In this document: positions 11,551-23,174 of the stretch, one piece after another
How positions within the stretch are numbered: position 1 is the stretch's first letter
Layout of the letters: every line of letters starts with the position of its first letter
From: Deroplatys truncata
Lineage: Eukaryota > Arthropoda > Insecta > Mantodea > Mantidae
Direction: 5' to 3'
Assembly: GCA_030765065.1 (NCBI GenBank)
Contig: CM060980.1
Location: forward strand, 57,272,364-57,336,363
DNA length: 64,000 nucleotides
Translations under genes and position numbers: made by a program
Notes under the pieces: generated by a model
What the model was told of the DNA's origin: nothing
The model's database searches: none
What the model saw: the letters and a program-made list of their open reading frames with translations, nothing else

Positions 11551-12338
11551 TATTACTTACACAGTTAAGTAGAGGAAGTATTATATTCCACGCAAATATT
11601 CGAGATTTCACTGGAGATACACGTTTTGAGACACCCTGAATAAAAGAAGCATTTTTGGAAAATGTTCTGCATATGTGTATCTGTGTGTCTGTGAACAGTC
11701 AGTCGGTTAAATACCAATATTGATATCTAGGTTCAGAATCTTCCAAGGATGGGTTTCCAAGAAAATTCCTCAGCCGAAACTACTCTTTATATGAAACATT
11801 TTCGTTACTTTTTATTTTATCAATAATGTCTTTAACACTTTTGCTTAAAATACCATAAGATATTTGCATGACAAATGAAAATTATTCTGTAATTCAGAAA
11901 GAAAGAAACTTCTTGAATTTTCCCCAAATAGCCTGTGAATAGTTTTTTATATTACTTGTAAACCGTAAGAGATATATCTTAATGTGTATATCTTAAATCC
12001 CACAATTCATGTCAAATAAAATTTCTTTAGCATTAAATATTTTCGAGATATTCTTTATTACTTATTTGAACTGTCAAATACTTTATATTTTTCTACTACT
12101 GAAAATAGCTGTTCGATATTTTGCTTCTTAGTGGTCAAGTAAAGAGAACGGAATTTTAAAGCCATCACGTAGCGATCCGTTCTTAAACGGTTTTACTATC
12201 ATACAAGGAAATATGCAATAAAAACAATTTCTGCAAATATTTATCTCGATAGGAGGATGTAGATACAAAAATAACGTTTGTAAGAAGAGTTTGTTGAAGA
12301 ATGGATGGAGGTAATCTGAATGTAACACATCAGATTTT
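11551..12338 (-). mobile_element. Repeat family A, copy A4
   Basis: Minus-strand copy immediately after A3, so the two form an inverted pair. The left part has 'tattatattccacgcaaatattcgag' and 'acacgttttgagacaccctgaata'. The right end is 'gaatgtaacacatcagatttt'. The CA tract is reduced to a short TGTG tract around 11674-11690. Confidence 0.8.
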
Positions 12339-13584
12339 CCATAAAGATGAAGAGAAAGAATGCTTTTTGGAATAAGAATAAAAATGGATCTAAAGAACTC
12401 ACTGTACCAAAAACATTAAAAAGAACAAGAACGTCATAGATTTTTTGCATGTATTTCTGAATCTTTCTTTTGCCGAACTTAATGGGCTTTGCAATAAACG
12501 CACCATACACATATACGTAAAGACAATCTTGCTTGGATGTGAAGTTTAGAGATTGCGTCAGCAGTTTTGGGATCCAAGTACATCATCGTCGTCCCTTCCT
12601 CATGCCTTACTTCGGCGAAAAATAAACGCTAGTCACAAGTGCATGTTTTTTTGTTATAAATTTAAAGAAATGAAGAGTAATTACGAAGGTAATGAGAGAT
12701 GTGAAGAGAACGTTGTAAAGATTGGTTCTTATTGCTATGGTACTCACTGTGCAAAGTTGGAGATTCAATTGAAATCTGCTAAGCCCACTTGCTGGACAAC
12801 AGATTGATGGTGGAAATAAAACGTGTTTCAAATGAAATAAGAAAGGCAAAGCCACTACTTGTAAGAGCAGCTTTGAGAAACTTCGTTAGCATACCACGCT
12901 AGATTATCGCCCACTCATGTAACAAGCCTGTTGTTCACCAATACTGATTAATTTCTTCAAGACACTTCGACTGTAAATTTAAGGACTCCAGCGCCATATA
13001 TATCACGACCGAGGACTCCCTACTGAGAAATAGGAACCCCCTATCGTCAGCACAAATATTAAGGACTCCCTATTCCACCCATTACATCACTGCTGTTTGG
13101 AAGGCGAGCTGCACTGTTCATGATAATGGGGGCTACACGGATGGAATGTTTTCCAATATAATTACCACATGTTAATTAGACCATAAATAACATTTCTTAC
13201 ATTTTGAGCCACGAACTGGGGAAAACGCATGGCGTGATTGGCAACCGTTTGGAAAAAATAAAAAGTAGTAGTCAACTCGTACAATTCTCCGATCGCAACT
13301 ATAAACATTGGATCAGCAGGAGTAATCGACTCCTGTCAAGAAACGTGCGCAAGCAATTTCTTATGCTTTTTATTGGGAAAGATAATTATTATTTGTGATG
13401 GCGGTCCCTGTTGCTGCTGCTCACGATGCAAACGTGCAACGCTGGACAGGCAACTCCTGTATAGTGTACAGATTTAAATGTGAGTGTGTCTTAAAGGGGT
13501 CATGCAAGCACCAAATATTTTCGTATGAAAGTGCTGCGTTTCAGAAAGCACAGATGTACTATTTTGGAAGGGTAATCTATTAAA
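12339..13584. other. No recognisable gene
   Basis: Several frames of 60-90 codons exist, but none carries a motif I recognise and none is supported by a second copy. The base composition is slightly less AT-rich around 12870-13100, where 'aggactccctatt' recurs at about 13010-13070 in a short irregular direct repeat. Confidence 0.45.
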
Positions 13585-13682
13585 GAGGTGGGGGACAGGT
13601 GTGCCGCAAATTACTTCATGCTCCCTTTTGTCACCCGTGCATGCCGAAAGAGGTATTCGGGACCATTTTCGTCCCCCACTTC
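13585..13682. repeat. Imperfect inverted repeat (possible hairpin)
   Basis: The left arm GAGGTGGGGGAC (13585-13596) pairs with GTCCCCCACTTC (13671-13682), with 11 of 12 bases matching. The span between them is 74 bp. It is GC-richer than its surroundings. It could be a foldback element or a structured transcript; nothing else supports a function. Confidence 0.45.
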
Positions 13683-13699
13683 AAAATTAATGACTGAAA

Positions 13700-13951
13700 A
13701 CAAAACTGGGTCTAATACTCAATCTTTCAGACAGTCCTAGTAACGCTGCGGTAAATTTGCTGCCTTCGCTTCCCGTTTTTTTTTCGTTCCTTTGTTGTAC
13801 CCAGTTTATGCTACTGTGTTTTACTGTTTTCATACCGCTTATTTCCCCAACACACAGACACACACAAACACCCATGCCCGTGGCGGGACTCGAACCCACG
13901 ACCCTCAGCTTGGCGGAGCGCCGGAGCGACCACGGCTACGAGGGCCGTCCC
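13700..13951 (-). repeat. tRNA-headed SINE fragment
   Basis: Read on the minus strand from 13951, a tRNA-like segment carries a B-box-like GTGGGTTCGAGTCCCGCC near 13876-13893 and an A-box-like block before it. The TG-rich tail corresponds to the plus-strand CA tract at 13850-13870. The segment abuts a plus-strand SINE, giving a head-to-head arrangement. It is tRNA-derived rather than a tRNA gene, because the acceptor arms do not pair convincingly. Confidence 0.55.
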
Positions 13952-14380
13952 CGGTTGAAACGTGTGAGGTTCGCATTCAGGAGATCCTGGGAACAATTTC
14001 CCTTTGGACCGGCCATGGTTTTTTTTATGGTTTCCCGAGAAGGTAAGCGAATGATGAGATGGTTCCCCCTCTACGATGAATTTCCTGTTTCCATCATTTC
14101 CTTTCATTTGTTTTAGGGTTGCAGGACCAGGGAAGGCGGGTGGTGTGTTGCAGCAGGACGGTGGAGTTTTGGCTATGGAAAGGTTTCTCTCTGACGCTTG
14201 GCGGAGCTGCTAGAGCACCCTTCCTTCCTGGGCGCTCCCTCATCTACACCCGGGACTCCCAATTTGTGGTGGCTAAGACAAATCTTTAAGGACCAAACGA
14301 TCTTCCAGATCTGGTCGCCCTTAGGGTCTCCCTTTCATCCCTTCCTTCCAGGGGTCACTCCTAACTCCCAGTTGAAACCT
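13952..14380 (+). repeat. SINE, family S2
   Basis: It contains the family blocks in order: 'gaggttcgcattcaggagatcctggg', 'tttatggtttcccgagaaggtaagcgaatg', 'gggttgcaggaccagg', 'gatctggtcgccc' and 'ccttccaggggtcac'. The same order occurs on the minus strand at 18.7-19.2 and 53.4-53.9 kb. The end is approximate. Confidence 0.7.
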
Positions 14381-14904
14381 CAATATTTGTTTGGAATTCT
14401 TATCCTGATTGGAGGTCTGCTAGGGGATGCATTAAGCTTCGTAGGTATATGTGGACCAACTGAAAAACTGTTTGATTGAAAAAAAACTGCACATAGCCTA
14501 ACTAAGCTCATCCCGGCGGCCGGGGAGCCGACACAGTGTGATGAATCTCTATTGCTTCCCTCTGACATATAGTGATGGAGGCAGAAGATGCAATGGACAT
14601 GCGGCATGTGACCCCTCAAGGTATGTCTAAATATGACGTAATATCTAATACTGTACTGGAAAGAGAGGTTTAAATTTTATATTTGTCATTGAAATGATCA
14701 GTGATTTTTAGTTTTGAAATTTACTTTTCCAATAAATTTTGACTGTACCTATATGAATTTCGTGGTTGAGTTATGCATTTCTTCTCTCTCTCTTTTTCTC
14801 TGACTCTTACTTGTTTAACTGTTAACCCCATAAGGTTAATTTTTGGGCATACGCTTATTTGTAGTTTTCCTTTATTCTATATTGTGTTGATCAATTTTAC
14901 AGCT

Positions 14905-14941
<37 letters not shown>

Positions 14942-16090
14942 TATTGCTTTATCCTCTGTTAGGTATTTTGTATGTTAAAGTAGAAGAGAAGAATATATAA
15001 CGCGATTTTCTGCAAGAGGATAAATAAATTAATAAGTACGAATATTATTTTTAACCATTTTAAGAAATTTCAGATATTTTACATTGAAAAGTATCTGCAT
15101 TACCTTTCTAAAACCTCGCTCTCACGCAAGAGATTGGGAATCATAATTTGAAAATTATCGAGCTCTCCGTACATGGCACATGAGATTATTTTTAAAGAAA
15201 GTACAAAAATTGGCTGCCAAGGAGCAGAATCATAGGTTTTAAACACATATTGGAAATATTTCCTTGTGCAAAAATAATGCGAAAGTATTTGGAGGGAATC
15301 CAATTGAAATGTTAATATCAAATAAATAGCCGTGAAAAGTTCATTTATTTGTGATCAACCTGCACGCTAACGAATGGATGCATTACTGCCCCGGGTTTAA
15401 CCAACGACGAATCACTCTGCATGTACTTCGAAGCGAGAAAGAGGTGATCGAATTAAAATTCCATAGCGCGTGCAACAAGCAGCACATAAAAAGAGTCTAA
15501 CAAGCACAGGTCTTTTCAGGACGAGGAGCAGGTCATACAAAAAGAGGAGAGCTGAACAGTATTATCTATAAATACCATAAATCTCTCACAGCCCAAATAG
15601 AAAGTCTGGTATACAATTTTTTAACGTCAATACGGCAAACCATAAGGCCTATATATACTATTGAAGCAATAATTCTTCTTCTGCAGCAGCCCCGAGTCCG
15701 TGCCCAATCAGAAATTACCGGACATGGCGCCCAGCATGGGGGCAGTGTATGTGAGCAGGGCCGGCCAACAAGAAAAATATACACGGCAGTGGGAAAGAGG
15801 CAAGGACACGGTAGCAATACATCTCTCTCGCGGCTGGGAGGTACCTCTACCGTATGCCACTTTTCATAATCGTCAGAGGACGTGCAATTTGCTTCATTAG
15901 GAGGAATTCTACGTGTGCATTGCATGCTTCGCATTAGCTATGCTCATTATTTTATGTGACCGACTCTGTGGGGCACTAATAGGAAAGCGCTGATTGTGAA
16001 TCATTGGTAGGCTTCCTTTTCCGCTTTTTAGGGAAATGCTCAGTCTTCACACACTATAAAAGAAAGAGCCCATATATCTGTCTGACTACG
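14381..16090. other. Mixed DNA, no confident gene
   Basis: A (ATT)n microsatellite lies at about 14906-14940. The stretch 15360-15960 is richer in G+C and CpG than its neighbours and holds a short open frame on each strand, but neither shows a recognisable motif. A TATA-like 'actataaaag' at about 16052 is isolated. I would not call a gene. Confidence 0.4.
14906..14940 (+). repeat. (ATT)n microsatellite
   Basis: A run of ATT units inside otherwise featureless DNA. It produces a spurious poly-leucine frame. Confidence 0.85.
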
Positions 16091-17860
16091 TGAGCGCAGT
16101 AATCACGAGGATTTCAAATGGATATTTTGTTTAAGTTTCCACAGTCTTGTAGGCCATTACCCAAAGAATGGTTAAACTGCATTGTAAAATATAAGTATGT
16201 TTAAATATAAGTATGCATGTGCTAATCCTAAGAACCACTAGACAGATATTTTCATTTAGTAGATATTACTGTAGACATTTTATATGAATAGAAATCGTCA
16301 AAACAACTAAAATTACTATTAGATATCACGGTAAACGCGTACATTATTAAGACAATTTAGTAATAGAACCATTCATGTACGTCTTTTAAAACTGTAAGGG
16401 CCCTGATATCATCAGCTAAAGTATTAAACAGATTTAATAGCTCTTTTGGGTTTTACTACATTTACATTTTTTAAAATAGATAATATTATTGTTCTCTGTG
16501 GTATATGAACAGAAGTATATATGATATAGCTATTTAAATTCTCTTTAACGTAACAATGACAATTAAAGTGTATAAACACACAGAAATTTAAGAACATTGA
16601 GCTGTTCTTTTGGTGAGGCTCCATAAACGAACCCAATTACTCGGTTTTTTAGGACTAAAGTTTATTTGTGTCAGGGTGGATTCCCCAAATACGAATTACG
16701 TAATTTAAGTCACTATATATGTGTCTAGAATACATTAACTTAACAATTATTATCAATATTAAAAATTAAGATGAAAATACCTCTACTTAACTTATTAGCT
16801 ATGTCCTCAAAGTGAAATTTCAAGCCTAAACGGATTCAAGATGAATGCCTAGAAGTTCTTAATTTCTGCTTTTGAAGTTCTGTACAGCGTTACTTCGAAA
16901 ATGTTTAAAGCTACAGAACACTTATAATAAAGAATAATAAAAGTCAGACAATGCAAACAAGTGTCCGAAAACGTACATTTCTATGCATTCTACATGTGTG
17001 CCTACCAAAACATTGCTTTGCAGTTTTCATACCTCTATTTTTGGAGAATGAGTTATTAAATAATGATATAAAATGCGTTACCCTGTGCAATAAATATTGT
17101 ATCCGATTATGTGTTACACAACATGGCGTTGCTTTCAGCAGAATATAAAACTGGTAGAGTGAATTATGCTTTTAAAAAGAATTCAATACCAAAGTAGCAA
17201 CTCAAATCGCGGATCTTCGACTTTTTTCAAGTTTGATTCAACTTTCAAACTAATGTCTACACGCGGCTGGTGTAAAAGAACAAATATTATTAAAGCACAG
17301 AATGTAAATGGCTTATTCTATTTCTGAAAGGCGATACACTTTCTGATAAAAAATAAAAATTCTTTGAAAGTAAAAATTCAACTTCAATGTTAAAAAACTA
17401 CATAAATGGATATAATTGACTCATATATTTAATAGGCATATTTTGAATCGTTTTTCTTTCTGGATAACGATTTGAACTTGTATAGATAATTTTGGAAATC
17501 AAGACAATTATTTTATTGATTCTTTAGCTTACCCTGGTAGCAACTCGCTATATGTTGCAAGCTATTACCAATATCTATACCAATATTAGAAAAGGAGAAA
17601 ACTACTGATTGGGTGTTATTAATTATTTTACGATTGCAAAGAACTGCTTTTCCGAACGGAATAAAATATTTTCAAAAATTATAAAATGGGGGTTAGGGCA
17701 ATTTCAATCCCGTGGTTAAATGCGAAAGGTTAAAATATTTTAAAATTGACTAAGTGGAGGTGGAGAAGTTGCATATTCTGTTCTTATTCCAAATTTCACT
17801 CTGATTTTGCTGAACTTTGTTATCAAAGAGTAACTTTAGTATGACTTTGACAAAACTACA
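16091..17860. other. AT-rich DNA without recognisable features
   Basis: Nothing in this stretch matches a gene, RNA or any repeat family defined elsewhere in the window. Confidence 0.5.
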
Positions 17861-17874
17861 ATTGGGTTTTAGAT

Positions 17875-18485
17875 AAGCTACCCTATGACTTCCAAAAACT
17901 TCTGGTATTTTTATTTTCCATGCTTATTTTAAACCCCTAACACATAAATAAACACTCTTTGGCCTATTAAGGCAAACTTTTTCACACTTATGCTATAGAG
18001 CCTAACTAAAATTTCACTCAACCTTACAACTCTCAAAAACTACCCTATCGCATTTCCAATCCCTTATGTAGAAATGCGCTCTTTTTAACTACCTGATCAA
18101 AGTACAAACATAACTACACTATAGGACCTGGTAAAAGTCACGGGTTACCTTACAACTTCCAAAACTGCCCAACCCTTAGTTTTAATCATATGCTACCTTC
18201 AAAGTCTTAAAAACAATCATTCTCCTATATTTTCAACCGTCTATAGACAAAACTATACTGCTTCACCAAAAAGATACCAAACCTGTGCTCTTGAACTATG
18301 GGACTTATAACACAAAACTATAGCATACCTTACAACTTCAACCCCTTATGTAGAAATTTGCACGATATCACCAAACTTTGGACACTTACGCTTTAGGTAT
18401 TCGAGACACTTTTGGGTTATTACTCATAACTTTTAAAAACCAGCCCATCCTTATTTTCAACTCCATATTTAGATAATGCTGATCA
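17875..18485 (+). repeat. Degenerate tandem-like repeat
   Basis: Variants of 'accttacaacttccaaaactgccct' recur at about 17879, 18021, 18147, 18327 and 18421. They are often followed by 'ttttcaacccc..atgtagaaat'. The spacing is irregular (about 90-180 bp). This suggests a decayed tandem array. Confidence 0.5.
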
Positions 18486-18549
18486 AGACGGCCAATGTTT
18501 AATAAAATACAAAAATGTGGAGACAATACTATTATTTTAAGGAGTTAAT

Positions 18550-19650
18550 AAATTTTGAATTTCTCAAAAATGTATATAACTATTTTGATTAAAACAACAT
18601 ATGTTTACGATATTTGCATAACAAATAAAATGTTCATCTTGAATTTTCTGAAGATAGTTTCTGAAGTCCTCTTCATTCTGAATGGCTTTTGCACAAAGGT
18701 AAAGGTATGTATCACAGAGAAGCCCCCAGAAACGAGGCAGAGTACCGCAAGTAGGCCAGGTGGCCTTTTTTGATTCCAACATGACTCCTGGGAGGGAAGG
18801 ATGAGGGGAGAGACCTGAAGGGCGACCAGATATGGATGCTGACAGGCGCAACATGCACAGGGTTCCTAACGTGTCCAGATAGAACGCACGGTCCCTGCCC
18901 GCAATCCAAAAACCTCTAGGATCCCCCGGAGCGGAGTAACACGCTAAGGAGAGACCTAACTGAGCGGTACCGCAACGACGCTAGGGAAGTAACCTTTACA
19001 GAGCGCAAGGCACCGCACAGCCGCAACCCGCCGAACACTGTCGCCTGGTCCTACAACCCTGAAACAGATGATAAGGAAGATGGTAGGTACAGGAAGTGAG
19101 AGGGAGGAGAGTGTGGTAGATAACGAATACCCCAGCTTTCGCCTGGCGATCTGGGAAACCACGGAAACCCCATAGGTCAGAGTGGGACCTCCTGAATGCG
19201 GGCCGCAGACGTAAACGCCTCAGCCATCCCGCTCGGTGACTTTTGCATAACTGATAGACAAAATCTTACTACACAAAAAATGTAGATCTCGTTAAAGAAT
19301 ACAATTTGTGACAAAATTTCTTGTGGCGTTAACGATTTCTGAAATATTTTTGTTAGCAGTTTGAGTTTTCAGACAGTTATACTTTTCTCAAGAGGAAGAT
19401 CGGAATTCATTGTTTTCTATTGGTCATGCAAAGAGAAGGGAGTTTCAACGCCAACACACAGCGTCCTGCTCTTAAAAGATTTGACTATTGCTTAAATTCT
19501 ACCTTTTACCCACAAGAAAGTATGCAATAAGACAATTTCTGCAAAGTTTTATCTTGATTAACATAAAGTAGGTGGAAGAATAAGCTTCTGTAATAATAGT
19601 TTGTTGAAGAACGGGTAGGAAAATTAATGAGAATGTAGCACAAAGTTTTT
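18550..19650 (-). mobile_element. Repeat family A, copy A5, split by a SINE
   Basis: Family A sequence at 18550-18693 ('attttgattaaaac..', 'gcataacaaataaaatgttcatcttgaattttctga', 'gaagtcctcttcattctg') resumes at 19240 ('cttttgcataactgatag') and runs to about 19650. The 3' half with the CA tract is missing. Confidence 0.75.
18694..19239 (-). repeat. SINE, family S2, complete, with target-site duplication
   Basis: This insertion of about 546 bp in A5 is flanked by CTTTTGCA at 18686-18693 and 19240-19247. Read on the minus strand, a tRNA-like head ('gagcgggatggctgaggcg') comes first, then the body with 'ggttgtaggaccaggcgac', and a short (ACCTTT)n tail closes the element. An 8-bp duplication and a short repeat tail fit target-primed integration by a partner LINE. 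Confidence 0.82.
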
Positions 19651-20214
19651 AACCATATACCCGGAACACAAACCATTGTACATACAATTCTTTAACCAGC
19701 TAAGTCAAACCGTTTTTATGGTATTAATTTTTATTAATAATTAATCAATTACAGTAGAGTTGATGTATCTATTGGTTTTAAACATTTTACATACTGAAAC
19801 GCATACATCGCACGGGTCAGGTAGACCGTACGTGCTTATACAATACACTGTAGTTCATGTTTTTCAGACTATATTTCAGTTAATGATATTTACAAGAAAG
19901 GGAAAACAAACAGATAAACTAACAGCAAAAATCACACAAACAAAACAGAAGAAGAGATAAAACTTGTTCACAAACACACGCTATTGTTTATAAAACAAAC
20001 AAATACTCGCGAACCCTCCCTTCCCCACCCTTTACCCTCTTCATTACACCCCAATATGAGCTGCATAACCTTTTGTAAAAATGTAACAATTGCTTCTCCC
20101 TTCCCCCCTCCCAACCAGCAAGTCCAACAAGCTCGTAACCCTCTCCTTGAGTTCACATAGGAACCTGGCAGATAGTTTCTCCTCAACTATTTTGTCTTAG
20201 TACAATGTGCTAGA
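19651..20214. other. No confident feature
   Basis: The segment 19965-20200 may be the decayed 3' continuation of the minus-strand LINE that follows. The reading 'TSLLDLLVGRGEG' is suggestive only. No other structure is seen. Confidence 0.35.
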
Positions 20215-20760
20215 ATATGAATCCAAGTTTCCTTCCCTCAACACCAGACGCTCGTCATGCTCCAGTCTGAGCCTGCGGGCTCTATTTCTGGACAAAATAT
20301 GTTATTCTATACCCCATTTTCGTTTTAGTTTCGACTATAAGCTTAATGGTACTTTCTCATCACATTGTGAACAGCGTCTGCTATATTTCAGTCGCTTCTG
20401 TGCTTTTCTTCACATATTTACTCTATTTCCACGTCCTTCAAACCAAATATTACCCATCCCTATTCTCTCCAGCCCTCTCTTGATTTTCGCTGCCCACGTC
20501 TTGATCCCTCCAATTCTAAGCTGTTCCTAGCTTACTGTTCTCATAAGTGATTGATCCTCTCTCATAATTCTAACCCAATATTTGATCGCCCGTACCTTAC
20601 ATTCAATTGTTTCGCTGTGTGCACCATATTCCCTAAAAATTTGTTTGCCGTACCTCTTCCCATACCCGGATACCTTTTAGAAAACCTGTTCTTGATATGG
20701 TAATATGAATGTTCCTTGGACCCTAGGGTTTATAGTATCTTCCATGTTCTCAAATTTTTA
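20215..20760 (-). pseudogene. LINE reverse-transcriptase C-terminal relic, family R
   Basis: On the minus strand a degenerate frame reads GYGKRYGKQIFREYGAHSE, TIECKVRAIKYWVRIM, then IKTWAAKIKRGLERIGMGNIW after a stop. These align with the plus-strand relic at 22.1 kb (IHCKIRAVKYWLRLM, GLRRIGMGSVW). The region lies downstream of the polymerase core in Jockey/CR1-like ORF2 proteins. Stops at several points show that it is dead. The 5' part of the element is absent. Confidence 0.75.
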
Positions 20761-22100
20761 ATTTGGGATTAGTATACTTATAGCATAAATTAGTTTGAGT
20801 TTTTTTTCTTTGCTTTCGTGATATTGTGACATTTGGTTAGGGTAATATTTGTTTGTTGGTTGGGAAATGTAAGTACTAGTGTGTGGGTTGGTAACAGAGA
20901 TCGGATAATGTCAGAATAGTGGGGGAAACCGGTTCGTTAGAAGGAAGCGTCAGTTGCCTCTCTCTCTTGCAAGGGAGCACTCGTGTAGGATGGCCACAAC
21001 ATGATCGACGCGTCGCCGATGGCAAACATTTATATCCAATATATCTTTATCAATCTGGCAAGTGATTTTCAGTAGCTATTTGATCCTTCTTCCTTCCCAT
21101 ACAATGTTTTAGCAATCTTTAGGTGTATTTAGGATTTTGTTGAGCTCGCCCCATCGGACCTCGTGTAGTTTATGATGCCTTAAATACCGGTACCTATCGC
21201 TCTACCCCCCATTGAGCTAAACTATGTAAAGAGGTTAGGACAATATTGAATGTGAATTATGGAAAATAATTAATTTCAACTGAGCTATTCAATATGTTTA
21301 ACTAGTGCACAAAAATGTTTAACTCCGTAACTCCTAAAGCTGTCCTAAAATTTCAGGCTAATACAGGATCAATTATACAGCTATTTGTCGCCTAAAATTA
21401 TTGATATTAATCAATCAATTGTGCAGCGTGAATCTGCAAGTTATAAGTATAAGAAAAATGCAAAAAACGAAAAATAAAAAGTTGTTACATTTTTACCAAA
21501 CTCTGTGGATACATTGCCTTAAATAAACATACGAGGAATGTTTTTAAAGTAGGTTCGTTATACAATAAAATAAGAACTACCGAATATTTTTGTCAACTAA
21601 CTTCTATTCCTTTTTATATATCTTAAGCTTTCTTTCCACATAGTTTTCACAATCATAAATTCTCATTCTGGTGTAGCACATTTTAGTGGCTGCTCCTAAC
21701 GGAATTTTGCGCCAATACATAAAACAATTGTAAAGTTTCTGAGATGCATTTTTCTGTGTCTAAAGTTCTGTGGCAGAAGCAATTGCGTTATTGGTATCAC
21801 TGATTTTAGGAAGGGGATTAATATTAGTGTTCCAGAAGTTAGATGCTTTATCATAGAGTTGCTGCAATAAAATAATCGTGAAACTGCAAGCTCAGGAACG
21901 GTATTTTAATTATCATTTTATTGTAGGCTCAATAATTAAGACCAAAAGTGAACTTTTATTTTTACGTATTTGGTTATAAAGTTTATTTCTAGCATCACTA
22001 CACCACTTCAGAATTGTTATGTATTTATATTCTACTCATCAATTTTGTTACTGACAATTCTTAAGTACTGCATATATTTGTGTATTATTGAAACAAAAAC
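20761..22100. other. AT-rich DNA between divergent LINE relics
   Basis: No coding match or known repeat is recognised. A slightly GC-richer patch at 20900-21010 has no open frame of note. Confidence 0.45.
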
Positions 22101-22817
22101 AATGACTTTCAAAAATGGCTATGTGTATGGCAGGGATGAGAAATGGTATTCTCCTATTCAGGAGTAATCTTTTATATGAGAGGAAAATGGAACAAACATC
22201 TATCAGTAATTAACTACAAAGCACGAGGGAAGTTAAATGAATTATTACGTACCCTCTCGCGGATACCGGATGTACCTGTAGATACATTAGAAAAGATGTA
22301 TAACTCTATGATAAGGCCGGTTTTGTTATACGGACGTGAAATCTGGGGATGGGAGAGAGCAGAGCATGTAAATAAAACACAGGTAGCATTTTGAAAAGAG
22401 TTCTTGGAGTTTCACAAGGCACATCAAATTCGGGGGTATTGAGGGAGGTAGGATGTTATGAAGACACAATACACTGCAAAATAAGAGCAGTGAAGTACTG
22501 GCTAAGGCTGATGCATGGGGATAACTCCAAACTACGATCCAAATATTATAAATACCATCGAGAAAACCTGTCTCCTAAGTTTTGGGCAGCTGATTTGGAA
22601 AAGGGTTTGAGGAGAATAGGAATGGGGTCAGTATGGCTAAGAGCTGAAAAAAGTGACAAAAATATATGGAAAGGTGTTAAAAGAAGACTAAGAGACATCA
22701 ACCAACAGGAAATAGAATTGGATTGTAAAATTAAACCTTCTTTAAGACTACAAATGAAATAAAATTGAACTGGGGTAGAGAGGCATATATACTTAATTTA
22801 GGAAGAAAGGAAAGATC

Positions 22818-22967
22818 GGCTGCGTCACTATTTATTTTAGAGACATGAATGTTTTAGCAGGGTTGTGGTACGACTAAGAATGTAGGCTTACACAGATTAT
22901 AATTTTATTTCACTCCTTTTATTAATACGTGATACGATTTAAATAACACTTCACTTCACTGATAATG
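22818..22967 (-). repeat. Internal fragment of LTR family L inside the LINE
   Basis: About 150 bp matching the interior of the family L LTR (ggctgcgtcactatttattt through 'aataacacttca'). Neither LTR terminus is present. It shares the 'actatttattttaga' variant with the solo LTR 400 bp downstream, whereas the 9 and 51 kb copies differ there. Confidence 0.7.
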
Positions 22968-23174
22968 GCATGGTTTAGACTGGAGGGCTGGAGAGCACAG
23001 AAAATGACTGACGATTCTGGCAGGAGAATCTGCCCAGTCTGTGGGTACATATTTTGGCGGAATGTGCACAGTGGGAGAACCAGCGAACGATTAAACTGAA
23101 AGAAAAATTCTTAAGTCCCTCAAGAAAGAGATTGGCATGTTGGGATATACTGGCTGACCAGAGGAATTGGCAAA

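Noticed and set aside
13757..14116. 119-codon frame across two SINEs
   Set aside because: It spans the joint of two opposed SINEs, with overlapping frames in other registers and no motif.
15566..15934. 122-codon minus-strand frame in a CpG-richer patch
   Set aside because: It has no recognised domain and another open frame on the opposite strand; likely chance in less AT-rich DNA.
16050..16062. Promoter at the TATA-like 'actataaaag'
   Set aside because: It is isolated, with no initiator, downstream coding or repeat context to support it.
20207..20530. 107-codon plus-strand frame
   Set aside because: It is the antisense of the LINE relic, whose minus-strand reading matches the 22 kb copy.
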